From NCBI GenBank assembly GCA_910588865.1, contig CAJUSJ010000010.1:1-14636 (forward strand): 14,636 nucleotides of DNA, read 5' to 3'. Below are positions 1-7,600 of this stretch, one piece after another. The DNA comes from an uncultured Lachnospiraceae bacterium (GTDB lineage Bacteria; Bacillota; Clostridia; Lachnospirales; Lachnospiraceae). Both the position numbers and the translations under genes were made by a program. Each line of letters begins with the position of its first letter. Positions within the stretch are counted from its first letter, which is position 1. The notes beneath the pieces are model-generated. The model was not told the DNA's origin. It saw only the letters and a program-made list of their open reading frames with translations, and searched no databases.

Positions 1-139
1 AGGCTGTTGTTTGATTAACTGTCCCCAATAAAAAGTACTTTTGATAAAAATGGAACTTACATATGGAATGGTTAAAAGACCGGATATCAGAGAAAGGCTG
101 AACCAGAATAAATCTCACATCTTAAAAAGTGCATGCGAT
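1..139. other. Left-edge stretch without a supported gene
   Basis: All three + frames close within the first 31 bases, so no gene enters from the left on this strand. A 73-codon frame opens at a TTG at 41 and runs to 262. It has no convincing ribosome binding site and reads straight through the terminator at 140-177, so I do not accept it. The stretch is AT-rich and may be the 3' untranslated end of an upstream transcript or a leader for the gene at 279. Confidence 0.4.
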
Positions 140-177
140 AGCGTTGGGAAAGAAGACAGGTTTCCTAACGCTTTTTT
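140..177 (+). terminator. Rho-independent terminator upstream of the short sigma-like gene
   Basis: A 12-bp stem (140-151 with 161-172, one G.T wobble) closes a 9-base loop and is followed by six T residues (172-177). It lies about 100 bases before the GTG start of the gene at 279. It either ends an upstream transcript or acts as an attenuator in that gene's leader; the sequence does not decide which. Confidence 0.8.
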
Positions 178-278
178 ATGTGACAAATTTCGACAAAAAC
201 CTACACAAGTACATTGCCGTGGGCCACCCCGGTTCTCTCTTTATTCGCGGATTCGAAAATAAAGAGGGAGGGAAAATA

Positions 279-731
279 GTGGCATATCCATATAAGATTC
301 CGGATTTAAAAAAAATTTATCCGAACACAAACAAAGAAGTGCTTGATGTACTGAAAGTAACAGAGAGAAAAATGCGGTATCAGGAATATGACCTGAAGAC
401 AGAGAAGTTCATTGTCGATTCAGAGAACAATAAGGTGACTGTGATACCAAGCCGGGAAGATTCGTATGAACGGCTGTTGGATATCGGGGTACAGTTTGAA
501 GAAAAAGCACCCGGTGTGGAAGAACAGATGCTTGGGCGCATGGAAGCGGAACAATTACATAAAGTGTTGTCCTTTCTTTCCGCTGATGAGCAGTATCTGA
601 TTCAGGAGATCTATTTCCATGAGCGCACGGAACGTGATTTGGCAAAGGAACTGGGATATTCACAAAACGCAGTCAATAAGCGGAAAAAGCGAATTTTGGA
701 CAAACTGCGCAGGTTAATGGAAAATTTATAA
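279..731 (+). CDS. Short sigma-70 region 4-like DNA-binding protein (150 aa)
   Basis: Likely a small transcription regulator related to the C-terminal part of sigma-70 factors, acting on DNA or RNA polymerase in the cytoplasm. Residues about 92-148 match region 4: a leading helix (LHKVLSFLSADEQYLIQEIY), then a helix-turn-helix around residues 118-140 (ERDLAKELGYSQNAVNKRKK), then a basic tail (DKLRRLMENL). No region 2 is present, so it probably cannot act alone as a complete sigma factor. Residues 1-90 are charged and not recognised. I chose the GTG at 279 because an AGGGAGGG-type binding site sits about 8 bases upstream. The longer frame from a GTG at 129 would begin before the terminator at 140-177 and is rejected. 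Short sigma-like proteins of this type are common in Firmicutes mobile elements (family knowledge); the target here is unknown. Confidence 0.85.
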   Translation: MAYPYKIPDLKKIYPNTNKEVLDVLKVTERKMRYQEYDLKTEKFIVDSENNKVTVIPSREDSYERLLDIGVQFEEKAPGVEEQMLGRMEAEQLHKVLSFLSADEQYLIQEIYFHERTERDLAKELGYSQNAVNKRKKRILDKLRRLMENL

Positions 732-749
732 AAATTTTATGTTTTTCAG

Positions 750-993
750 GTTGTCATAGCCCTCTGGCAACGTGGAAATAAGTGCCGGGACAGGCTTTTC
801 CATCTTTTTTGAAAAGCGCTGCTCCCAGGTGGTTTGTCCAGCAGGCACAGTACGCCAAACGTGCGGTAAGGGAACACAAAGCGGAGGCAGGTAACTTGCT
901 GGAACCACCTGGGGATTGTCAGCAAACCAGCCACCTGGGTAACGTAAAAATGAGACGGGAAATGTCTGGCCTGAAAATCCCATAGATGGGGAT
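750..993 (+). ncRNA. Candidate structured RNA or leader with nested and competing stems
   Basis: This stretch between two sigma-like genes is dense in complementary segments. Hairpins: 750-756 with 765-771; 794-800 with 811-817, extendable by 787-793 with 818-826; and 977-982 with 987-993 (one bulge). A long helix pairs 824-834 (CCCAGGTGGTT) perfectly with 903-913 and continues inward as 838-845 with 895-902, holding a small hairpin 850-854/860-864. A second copy of CCACCTGGG at 931-939 can instead pair with 824-832, while 896-902 pairs with 919-925. The two folds exclude each other, as in attenuators and riboswitches. I recognise no known RNA family. Alternative: a 67-codon frame (GTG 782 to 985) also crosses the region, but it lacks a good binding site. 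Ends are approximate. Confidence 0.45.
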
Positions 994-1062
994 ATATAAC
1001 GGGCAGTGGAACCGGCTGCAAAACTTAAATGTGGCAGGAGCTGCCCCCATGAGGAGGATGAG

Positions 1063-2001
1063 ATGATGCAAAGAGCAGGGGATGAACGCAGTTGGAACTA
1101 TGAGGAAAAAAGGACGGGGCAGAAGCAGAAGGACAAGATGTTTTTCTTGAACGAGGCCGGCATGCTTTTGGAACATCAGGATTCCCGGCAGATCCGTGAA
1201 AAATTCAGAAAGTATGTAGCGGATGCTAACAGTAATAACGACATGGCGAAAAAAGCAGCCCAGGAGGGCGCATGCAGGGATCTGGAATTTTTCATGATTA
1301 ACATGATCAGCCGGAAATTTGGTACTTATACCGCAAAGGACCAAATCTTTTTTGAAGATCTGATGCAGGCGGGAAGGCTGGGAATCATACAGTCCCTGCC
1401 CAAATATGACCCGGAAAAATCCATGCCGACTACCTACTTTTTTACTGCCATTCTACATGAGATGACTGCCGTAGTGAACAGCATGAAGCACGATACCAAA
1501 TCCTATATCGCAGCGCTTAAGAGAAAAATCAGGGAGGTGGACAGGGAGTTCGCGAAATATGACAGGACGCCCTCACTGCATGATTACGTATACAGTATTG
1601 GAGATCCGTTTAACCGTGTCATGAATGTGCTTGCGCAAGTGAAGGCCGGGAACATCATGACAAGCATCGATGATCCGGATAACGCATGGTTCTGGGATAA
1701 ACTGGTCAGCACCTGCAGGCCGGAGGAGATAGCTGCCAGTGAGATTTGTTTCAACCAGATCCTTCAGCTTGCCCGGGAAGTTGAGCCGGACGAGGATATT
1801 GTCCAATGTTTTGTTGAAACCAGCATGGGGATGGCAAATACCGCCCAGCTGGCAGAGAAATACCACCGTAGTCCAGCGGAGATCACGGAGAAAATCCTTA
1901 ATCTGAAAAATCTCCTCAAAAACCATGAGGATATCAGAGAGTTGTATCCGGAACACTTTCGGACGAAAGAGAACAGCCGTTTAGACCGGCTTTGTGTTTA
2001 G
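1063..2001 (+). CDS. Divergent sigma-70 family factor (312 aa)
   Basis: Predicted RNA polymerase sigma factor or sigma-like regulator. Residues about 96-147 match region 2: FEDLMQAGRLGIIQSLPKYDP followed by TTYFFTAILHEM, which parallels the DLxQxGxxGLxxAxxxYDP and TY signatures of core binding and -10 recognition. Residues about 150-205 resemble region 3 (DRTPSLHDYV, then SIDDP where typical sigmas have SLDEP). Residues about 235-288 resemble region 4, with AQLAEKYHRSPAEITEKI in the helix-turn-helix position. The sequence is clearly divergent and the -10 recognition residues are not typical of a housekeeping factor. Start: GAGGAGG at 1051-1057 serves the ATG at 1063 or the ATG at 1066; an upstream GTG at 1006 has no such site. 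It heads a closely spaced run with the next two genes (55- and 21-base gaps). Inference: it directs element-specific transcription. A regulator without polymerase function is possible. Confidence 0.78.
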   Translation: MMQRAGDERSWNYEEKRTGQKQKDKMFFLNEAGMLLEHQDSRQIREKFRKYVADANSNNDMAKKAAQEGACRDLEFFMINMISRKFGTYTAKDQIFFEDLMQAGRLGIIQSLPKYDPEKSMPTTYFFTAILHEMTAVVNSMKHDTKSYIAALKRKIREVDREFAKYDRTPSLHDYVYSIGDPFNRVMNVLAQVKAGNIMTSIDDPDNAWFWDKLVSTCRPEEIAASEICFNQILQLAREVEPDEDIVQCFVETSMGMANTAQLAEKYHRSPAEITEKILNLKNLLKNHEDIRELYPEHFRTKENSRLDRLCV

Positions 2002-2056
2002 GTTAAAAGGCTGTACGGCAATTAGCATTAAAAAGTCAGAAGGAGGAAGCAGGAGC

Positions 2057-2809
2057 ATGTACGGCCGGCCTTTTAGGGAGCCAGCCGGGAAACGGTCGAA
2101 ATGTCAGGCGAATCCCTCACCGACTGGCTCCAAAGGGTCTACCGGGATACCCCTGCAGGATTTTATGGACAAGAGAGACTTGTGTTATCTGTATGATACC
2201 GTATACATCGGCAAAAGCAGTTCAATCCTGCACGAAGTCAGCAGGAGCAGGCTGTCTAACAGTGATATCGGCTTTCTGTGCCGATATGCATGCGAGTATT
2301 ATTTGCGCTGGGGGCCGGAAGAAACGATACAGAGACTCTCCAGGGCAGTCCTGCGGATCATGAAATTGGACAACCTTGTGGAAGACATGGCAGTTCCGCC
2401 AGAGATCTCGCCGCCGGAAAAGAAGATTTATCTCTATTTCCTGATGTATCGGGAATATTTTAAAAAGTACCCGAAAGAACTATTTGTGACGGCCATCTAC
2501 CAGTCCGTGCTTAAGGGGCACAGGAAGGAATGCCCACGCTGCTTCTTTTCCGGGGGATATGGCGCGGAACAGAACGCGCGGATCTGCCTGATGTACGCCC
2601 TCCAGACCATCGGCGGCTGCCATACAGCCAGGGACTGCACCCGGCTTATGTCATCCCGGCAGGCTATCCCATTCTTAAAGAAGACAAAGCTGTACCATGT
2701 CATGAAGCGGAGATATAAGTCGCCGGAGCTATATCTCAGGGATGCGCTGATGATGGCTGGCATGCTTAATCTGGGGGAGCTTATACAGATCCCCGAAAAA
2801 AATACATAG
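2057..2809 (+). CDS. Unknown protein, mostly helical, 250 aa
   Basis: Not recognised. The first 35 residues are polar, basic and probably disordered. The rest is predicted to be largely helical, with many aromatic and basic residues. Cysteines occur as C159-x2-C162 (ECPRC) and as C188 and C194 (CHTARDC), which could form a metal site, but the spacing does not match a family I can name. No signal peptide or membrane segment is visible, so it is probably cytoplasmic. Start: AGGAGG at 2041-2046 is 10 bases before the ATG at 2057. The longer frame beginning at 1994 overlaps the preceding gene and lacks its own site. It sits 55 bases after the sigma-like gene and 21 bases before the next gene, so co-transcription and a shared regulatory role are likely but inferred. 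Confidence 0.7.
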   Translation: MYGRPFREPAGKRSKCQANPSPTGSKGSTGIPLQDFMDKRDLCYLYDTVYIGKSSSILHEVSRSRLSNSDIGFLCRYACEYYLRWGPEETIQRLSRAVLRIMKLDNLVEDMAVPPEISPPEKKIYLYFLMYREYFKKYPKELFVTAIYQSVLKGHRKECPRCFFSGGYGAEQNARICLMYALQTIGGCHTARDCTRLMSSRQAIPFLKKTKLYHVMKRRYKSPELYLRDALMMAGMLNLGELIQIPEKNT

Positions 2810-2830
2810 AGAGAGGTAAAGGAGTAGGAA

Positions 2831-3247
2831 ATGAGCGATAATTATAATATGAAAGAACAGATGAAGGAAATCTTTAAAACGAACGGCGGGAAGTCATTCT
2901 TTTGTGAGCTGAACGCAGCCCGCATCCCCTTCTTTTTCGTTGCGGCCATAGAAAACACGGAAGATAAAACAGAATATTTCTGTGAAGCCATCACGCCGGG
3001 AACAATGGGCATCCATCTTTCCGAGGATAAATTTGCCGATCATCTGAACATCCAGAACCATGGCTTTATTGCAGTTCTGGACCCTGGTTCGACATCTTCC
3101 GGTATGCAGGGGCAGAAGCCTGGTGGGGAGACGGGAATTCAGAGCGGTGGCAGCGTCCTCCCTGCGGATAAAGAGCCGGAGGCAGACAAAAGCGGAGATG
3201 TGACAGCTTCCGGCTTACTTGGCCTTATGATAAAATCGTCACTTTAG
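2831..3247 (+). CDS. Unknown small protein, 138 aa
   Basis: Not recognised. Residues 1-85 look like a compact mixed helix/strand domain (a helical start around MKEQMKEIFKTNGG, then strand-like stretches such as RIPFFFVAAIENT and HGFIAVLD). Residues about 86-130 are rich in Gly, Ser, Glu and Lys and probably disordered, ending in a short hydrophobic piece (GLLGLMIKSSL). There is no signal peptide, so it is probably cytoplasmic. The ATG at 2831 is preceded by GGAG in AAAGGAGTAGGAA. The gene follows its neighbour by 21 bases and closes the three-gene run. No T-tailed terminator is visible just after it; the short G/C pairing at about 3255-3278 lacks a T tract. Function unknown. Confidence 0.65.
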   Translation: MSDNYNMKEQMKEIFKTNGGKSFFCELNAARIPFFFVAAIENTEDKTEYFCEAITPGTMGIHLSEDKFADHLNIQNHGFIAVLDPGSTSSGMQGQKPGGETGIQSGGSVLPADKEPEADKSGDVTASGLLGLMIKSSL

Positions 3248-3325
3248 CAAGCCCCGCCTCCTTTATGGGCCAGGGGAATTGATGCCTGCGTGGAAAACCG
3301 GCCTCTGAGAATTTTGGTAAATGTA

Positions 3326-3354
3326 TTGTTTTTTCGGCCTATTTTCGGTATAAT
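3326..3354 (+). promoter_or_regulatory. Near-consensus vegetative promoter
   Basis: A perfect -10 box TATAAT (3349-3354) is preceded by TTGTTT (3326-3331, a fair match to TTGACA) with the optimal 17-base spacer. Transcription should begin near 3361. The first element downstream is the Cys/Gln-rich mini-ORF and terminator stem (3419-3550), so this promoter serves either a discrete RNA of about 180 nt or a leader for the gene at 3723. Confidence 0.7.
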
Positions 3355-3360
3355 ATTGGA

Positions 3361-3542
3361 AAAGGAAAAACAAAAGAAAACCAGAAGCGCATCAGCAGGG
3401 GCAGAGGGAAGCAGTAAAATGGACTGTCAGTGTCAGTGTTGTCAGGCCAGCCCCAAGATAAGGAAGGTTTCCATCCAACTTAAGACAGTTCAGGGACGAC
3501 ATTCTGTAAAGAAGTGCCGCCCTTATTGGGGCTTTCTTTTTT
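3361..3542 (+). ncRNA. Predicted short transcript or leader RNA ending in a terminator
   Basis: The segment is bounded by the promoter at 3326-3354 and a T-rich tract ending near 3542. The 5' part is purine-rich. In the 3' part, 3449-3463 pairs with 3521-3533 (13 bp, 2-base bulge, AGCCCC at the base), enclosing about 57 bases that can fold further (for example ACAG near 3485 with CTGT near 3504). It may be an independent small RNA or an attenuated leader for the secreted protein 180 bases downstream. The 5' and 3' ends are not complementary, which argues against a 6S-type RNA. Confidence 0.45.
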
Positions 3543-3550
3543 GCGGATAG
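3419..3550 (+). CDS. Possible 43-aa Cys/Gln-rich leader peptide
   Basis: The ATG at 3419 lies 10 bases after AGAGGG (3403-3408), inside the predicted transcript. The peptide opens MDCQCQCCQ: four Cys codons, all TGT, and three Gln codons, all CAG, within codons 3-9, forming a TGTCAG direct repeat. This run (3425-3445) ends three bases before the left arm of the terminator stem at 3449. The frame continues through the whole terminator and stops at 3548-3550. Ribosome position could therefore decide whether the terminator forms, as in leader-peptide attenuation. It may equally be a chance frame over a non-coding RNA, since a coding sequence overlapping a terminator is unusual. The 86-codon extension upstream, from 3290, would begin before the promoter and is not credible. 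Confidence 0.3.
   Translation: MDCQCQCCQASPKIRKVSIQLKTVQGRHSVKKCRPYWGFLFCG
3449..3542 (+). terminator. Terminator/attenuator stem with T tract
   Basis: AGCCCCAA...TAAGG (3449-3463) pairs with CCTTATTGGGGCT (3521-3533) with a 2-base bulge, followed by TTTCTTTTTT to 3542. The loop is unusually long (about 57 bases), so folding time, a translating ribosome or a ligand could affect formation. It separates the promoter at 3326-3354 from the gene at 3723. Confidence 0.6.
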
Positions 3551-3722
3551 GGAAATTATTGAAAAATCCCGGAAAGAACAAAATGTTATGTCGTGTGGAT
3601 AAAAATTAAAAAAATGGCACGTTCCAGGCACATCTCGTTTCCATACTTCTTTTGATGATACAAAGGAAGGGAGGCCGTTGTGTCAGACAAATAAAATTTC
3701 AAAAAATTAGGAGGTAAGAGCT
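3543..3722 (+). promoter_or_regulatory. Untranslated region before the secreted protein gene
   Basis: No gene is visible. The stretch is AT-rich and ends in TTAGGAGGTAAGAGCT, whose AGGAGG-type site sets the ATG at 3723. A TTGAAA at 3559-3564 could be a -35 box, but no good -10 lies at the right distance, so I do not call a second promoter. If none exists, expression of the gene at 3723 depends on read-through of the terminator ending at 3542. Confidence 0.35.
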
Positions 3723-4472
3723 ATGAGAAAACAGGGTAATTTACTTAAGGGCGCGATGGTAACGGCGCTTGCGGGAGCAATGGTAGCGGGCATGGCGATG
3801 ACTTCATTTGCTGCAGGCTGGCAGAAGAATGACACCGGCTGGTGGTACGGAACAAACGCTGGTAATACCACATGGCACGCAAATGGCTGGCAGTGGATAG
3901 ACGGCAATAACGATGGCGTGGCGGAGTGCTATTACTTCGATGCCAACGGCTATATGCTGGCAAACACCACCACCCCGGACGGCTACATGGTGAATGCGGA
4001 TGGTGCATGGACGGAGAATGGCGTGGTGCAGACCCAGGTAGCCCAGGCTGACACATCCGTGAACACATACAACTCCCAGGGAGTCAGCAACATTGCCCTG
4101 GAGATGGTGGAGAATACCAGAGAGGAAAACGCGAAGTTCGGGGAAGTGGATGTCCATGATCCGGGCAGCAATTGTGTAACCGTAACATATGCCAATGGCT
4201 TTAAAATGGAGTACTATAAATCGACTTATGTTAATGACATAACAGTAGCAGACCAGTCAAACGGAAAATTGCTGTTCAAATATTATGACAGCAGCATCAC
4301 TTCCGGAAAAGCCATGGAGAGCTATCTGCATGGCCTTGGGTTAGGGTTCGGTGTGCGGGTTGGCAGCAGCAGTTCATGCACGATATCATTGGATGATCGT
4401 CATACCATGGACTGGGGTGGCGGTAAAAATAAATATATTGGACTGAATCAGATCGTTGTGCCGCGCCCATAG
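3723..4472 (+). CDS. Secreted protein with GW-type cell-wall-binding module (249 aa)
   Basis: Predicted exported, wall-associated protein. Residues 1-31 form a signal peptide: basic start MRKQGNLLKG, an Ala/Gly/Met-rich hydrophobic core, and an AxA-type end near SFAA. Residues about 32-99 carry aromatic Gly/Trp repeats (GWQKNDTGWWYG, ANGWQWIDGN, CYYFDANGYMLANTT, GYMVNADGAW) like the choline/cell-wall-binding repeat family of Firmicutes, which attaches proteins non-covalently to wall glycopolymers. Residues about 110-249 form an unrecognised, probably beta-rich C-terminal domain with Cys151 and Cys219. No amidase, glucosidase or peptidase motif is seen. Length is short for the family, with only about one repeat block. 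A strong ribosome binding site (AGGAGG) precedes the ATG. A terminator follows at 4501, and the giant surface protein begins 143 bases downstream. Inference: it may act with that protein at the surface. Confidence 0.8.
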   Translation: MRKQGNLLKGAMVTALAGAMVAGMAMTSFAAGWQKNDTGWWYGTNAGNTTWHANGWQWIDGNNDGVAECYYFDANGYMLANTTTPDGYMVNADGAWTENGVVQTQVAQADTSVNTYNSQGVSNIALEMVENTREENAKFGEVDVHDPGSNCVTVTYANGFKMEYYKSTYVNDITVADQSNGKLLFKYYDSSITSGKAMESYLHGLGLGFGVRVGSSSSCTISLDDRHTMDWGGGKNKYIGLNQIVVPRP

Positions 4473-4500
4473 TGATTATTTATTAGTAGTTATTTATTTC

Positions 4501-4542
4501 CCCAGACAGTCAGCAGAAATTCTGACTGCCTGGGATTTTTTT
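4501..4542 (+). terminator. Strong Rho-independent terminator after the secreted protein gene
   Basis: A 13-position stem (CCCAGACAGTCAG, 4501-4513, with 4522-4534; one A/C mismatch) closes an 8-base loop and is followed by seven T residues (4536-4542). It insulates the gene at 3723 from the giant gene at 4616. Confidence 0.88.
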
Positions 4543-4587
4543 GTCTGGATCATCATAAAAGTGACGCAAAATCCCCTTCCATGCTCC

Positions 4588-4610
4588 ATGCTTTCAAAAA
4601 GCATAGGAGG
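4588..4610 (+). promoter_or_regulatory. Hairpin directly abutting the ribosome binding site of the giant gene
   Basis: ATGCTTT (4588-4594) pairs perfectly with AAAGCAT (4598-4604) around a 3-base loop. The next base begins AGGAGG (4605-4610), 5 bases before the ATG at 4616. A hairpin touching the binding site may tune translation or stabilise the message. I see no convincing -35/-10 pair between the terminator at 4542 and this point, so how the giant gene is transcribed is unclear. Confidence 0.5.
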
Positions 4611-4615
4611 TTATT

Positions 4616-7600
4616 ATGAAGAAAATCCAAACATTTTTCCACAGAAGGAAACGCACCATGGCGTTTTTCCTGGCAGGCGCCATTGCGGCAGCATCTTTCG
4701 TGCCCAAACTCGTCAGCGCATACAACCTGGATGATGGCTGGTACAGTTCGCCGCAGGCAGAATGCACCTGGGGGGATAATTCCTTAGCTATGCAGAATAA
4801 ACCAGCTAAATATGTACCAACAGGCCTTGCGTTTAACAGTGCGGTTTATACCTTCAACCCAGCGCTCCTCCCGCCCGAAACGGCGTCAAAACTCAATATT
4901 AACGAGTACTGGGGCTTGGGGGCCCAGAACTTCCTGGTCATGCGGCCCGGCTATGAAAACTCAGAATTCGCGATGTTCGATGGGCGCCATACCTACTGTG
5001 CCGGTACCCATGAAGTGGCAGCCGGCATCCAGCCCGGGGCGCAGGCATTTGCGGCTGACGAGAATGGGTTTTCGTTACCTAACAAACCATACGCCGCTGC
5101 CCACAAAGGAAGCAACCCGGACTTTAACTTCCTGATGCTGGTCCTTGCCTGCTGTTACCCGGGGGACTACAAGGTCCCGGCGGATGCGGCGTATTCCTAC
5201 CAGGATCCCTGGGCGGCCCAGGGCATGGTGAGCCAGTTAATTACCTGGCTTGCCACAGACGCGGACAAGCCGGGCTTCCAGGGAGCCCCGAAGGATGCGG
5301 ACCAGGCGGCTGTGGACGCCGGTTTCACCCAGGACCTGGCCTATTTTCGGAATTCAGTATATTATAAGACATGCCTCCCCAACGCGCTTGCGATCGACCC
5401 GGATGGGAGGCTCAAGGAGGAACTGTACAGCACGAATGTCCCGGCCGAGGCGGCGGAGAGAGGCCTGACAACCATGCTGGACGTGCATTTCTGGTACATC
5501 TGGAGCGCTGCCTATTACACCAGCATCCTGCAGCCGGACTGGGAAAAGGGGATCACGAAGGCGAACGCCCCCGTGGAACAGAAGGACGGGGAGTACCATG
5601 TGTACCTGGACCTGTTCATGAATGATTCAGCGAAACTTTACATGAGCGGCATCTCGTACCAGCCCTTTGGCGACTGGGAATACCTTGGGATCGATGAAGG
5701 GACAGGGAAGCACCATTTTAAATCCGCCAGCGGGGAAGTGGACGAGAACAGCTCCATCGGGAAGTTCTTCTGGCCGAAGGGCACCCTTGGCGCATGCCTG
5801 CCGTTAGACGTGACAAAAGCCAAAGTCTTTACATTTGACACTTACAACGCAAACGCAAACCCTCCAGCCTTTAACCGGACGCAGACCCAGTTCGCAGCGT
5901 GGGCTGCTGCGGACTTGGAAGTCTACGTGACGATCGGTGAGGATGAGCCAGACCCGGGGGACTTCAAGGGAGAATGCGAGCGCTTTGAGCACACGGAGGT
6001 TTTCTTGGCTTCCTACAATGTGAACCTGCTGAAATATGACTCCGAGACCGGCAAGCCCTTGGCCGACTCCCACTGGGACGTGCTGGAGAAGTTCGATGAC
6101 ACCCAGCTGGACAACACGGACCTGGACCGGGAGGCGGGCAGCCCAGGCAGCTATGAGTCCGGCCTGGGGAGCTTAAACAGCACGGAGTGGGGGGACGACG
6201 AGATCTCATCCAATTACTCGGGGGATATGGGCGTCACCGTGTCCGACACCAATAAGTACAACTGGGGCAATGATGGCGGCACCCAGTTCGAGCGGTGGGA
6301 TGACCCGTTAAGCGACCCGTGCAAGAGGGACGAGAACGTCACGGGGGAGGACGGCCTGCTGTATGAGGTTGATTCTTCCGGGAACACCACCAGTACGCCC
6401 GCCCATACGGACATCAAAAAATACACCTACCATAAGGGGTACTGCACGGGACACCCGACCCCTGAAATCGAGTACGTGGACTGCGACTGCGAGGATGATT
6501 GCGACTGTGATGAGATCAACCAGGAGCTGCATGATGAGGCTTGGGAGGCCTGGTATGAGGAAGTGAAGAAATGCGAGCAGCTGGTACAGGAAGGAGGGTT
6601 CTTCCACTGCATCGAGCCGGGCGATGCGGCCAAGGAGGCCATGGAGGAAGACCGCAACCAGTTCTTCAAGGATTTCATCTCCATTACTTATGAGTACAGC
6701 GCACAGGAGACCAAAGCGGCAAAAGGCTACATCCTCCACGGCGTCCATACGGACGACATTCCGGTGGAGTGGCGGACAGTCACCTCCAGCGAATATAAGG
6801 ATACCGGGGAGGCGCAGAACCTGAACCATACGTCAGGCGGGGCCGGTATGGCCGGGGAGGGCAGTGATGAGGCTGAGGAGGCTGGTGAGGAATATGCGGA
6901 GGGAGCCAGGAAGACCGGGTACCACTATACGCCATCCGCGAACCGAGGCCTGACCGCTTCCTGGTCCGTTCCCGCAAGGAAAGAGGAGGCTGGCGGGGGA
7001 ACTGACGCAGATCTTGCGGAAGACACCCTGGGATACAGAAAAGAGCAGGAAGACGCTGCAGGGGCGGAGGAGGTTGGCACCGCGCCCAATGCCAAAAGTG
7101 CGGACGGCGCCGGCAAAGACCGGGAGTCCGGGGATCTGGAAAAAACCGCAGCCCCATTAAAGATCACCAGGTCATATAACGCCAGGAACCTGCTGGGGAC
7201 TGGCAGGGATGGCACAGCCGGGGAAACGGCGGGACGCAGCGGTGCAGGACAGGAAGAAAACACGCATCAGGAAGAAAAGGCGGAAAAACCCGAAAACTTG
7301 CCTGAACCCGGCAGCGTAAAGGAAACGGAAAACGTCGAAGCCACACAGGATCTTGAGGAAATGGAAGGCACCGCAGAAACAGAAAGCGCTGCGGAAACGG
7401 AAAGTGCCACGGGGACGGGAAATCTCCCAGGAACAGGGGAAGATATATCCGCCCAGGCTCCCCGTAACCCGGATGTTCCAGGACAGGCAGCAGGGGAAAT
7501 AAAAGAAACAGAAGAAACGGAACCCGAAGCGCTGCTGAACAATGAGGAGGAAGGGGTGTACAGGGACTACGACCTGCTGCTCGGGGATGTGCTCCGCTTT

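Noticed and set aside
41..262. 73-codon + frame from a TTG at 41
   Set aside because: No convincing ribosome binding site; the frame runs through the terminator at 140-177 and its product resembles nothing known.
129..278. Longer N-terminus for the short sigma-like gene, from a GTG at 129
   Set aside because: The start would lie before the terminator stem at 140-177, whereas the GTG at 279 has a good AGGGAGGG-type binding site at the right distance.
846..945. Cobalamin riboswitch or group II intron end in the structured region
   Set aside because: Isolated look-alikes exist (GTGCG at 862-866; ACCTGCC on the other strand), but the required surrounding consensus is absent.
782..985. 67-aa + frame as a real gene
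   Set aside because: Plausible composition but a weak start context, and it coincides with perfect paired arms better explained by RNA structure. Kept as an alternative, not called.
726..1021. Minus-strand frames of 85 and 91 codons across the structured stretch
   Set aside because: No ribosome binding sites and no recognisable domain. They mirror the inverted-repeat-rich sequence and all neighbouring genes are on the + strand.
3361..3542. 6S RNA
   Set aside because: Length and terminator fit, but the 5' and 3' ends do not pair and there is no long hairpin with a central bubble.
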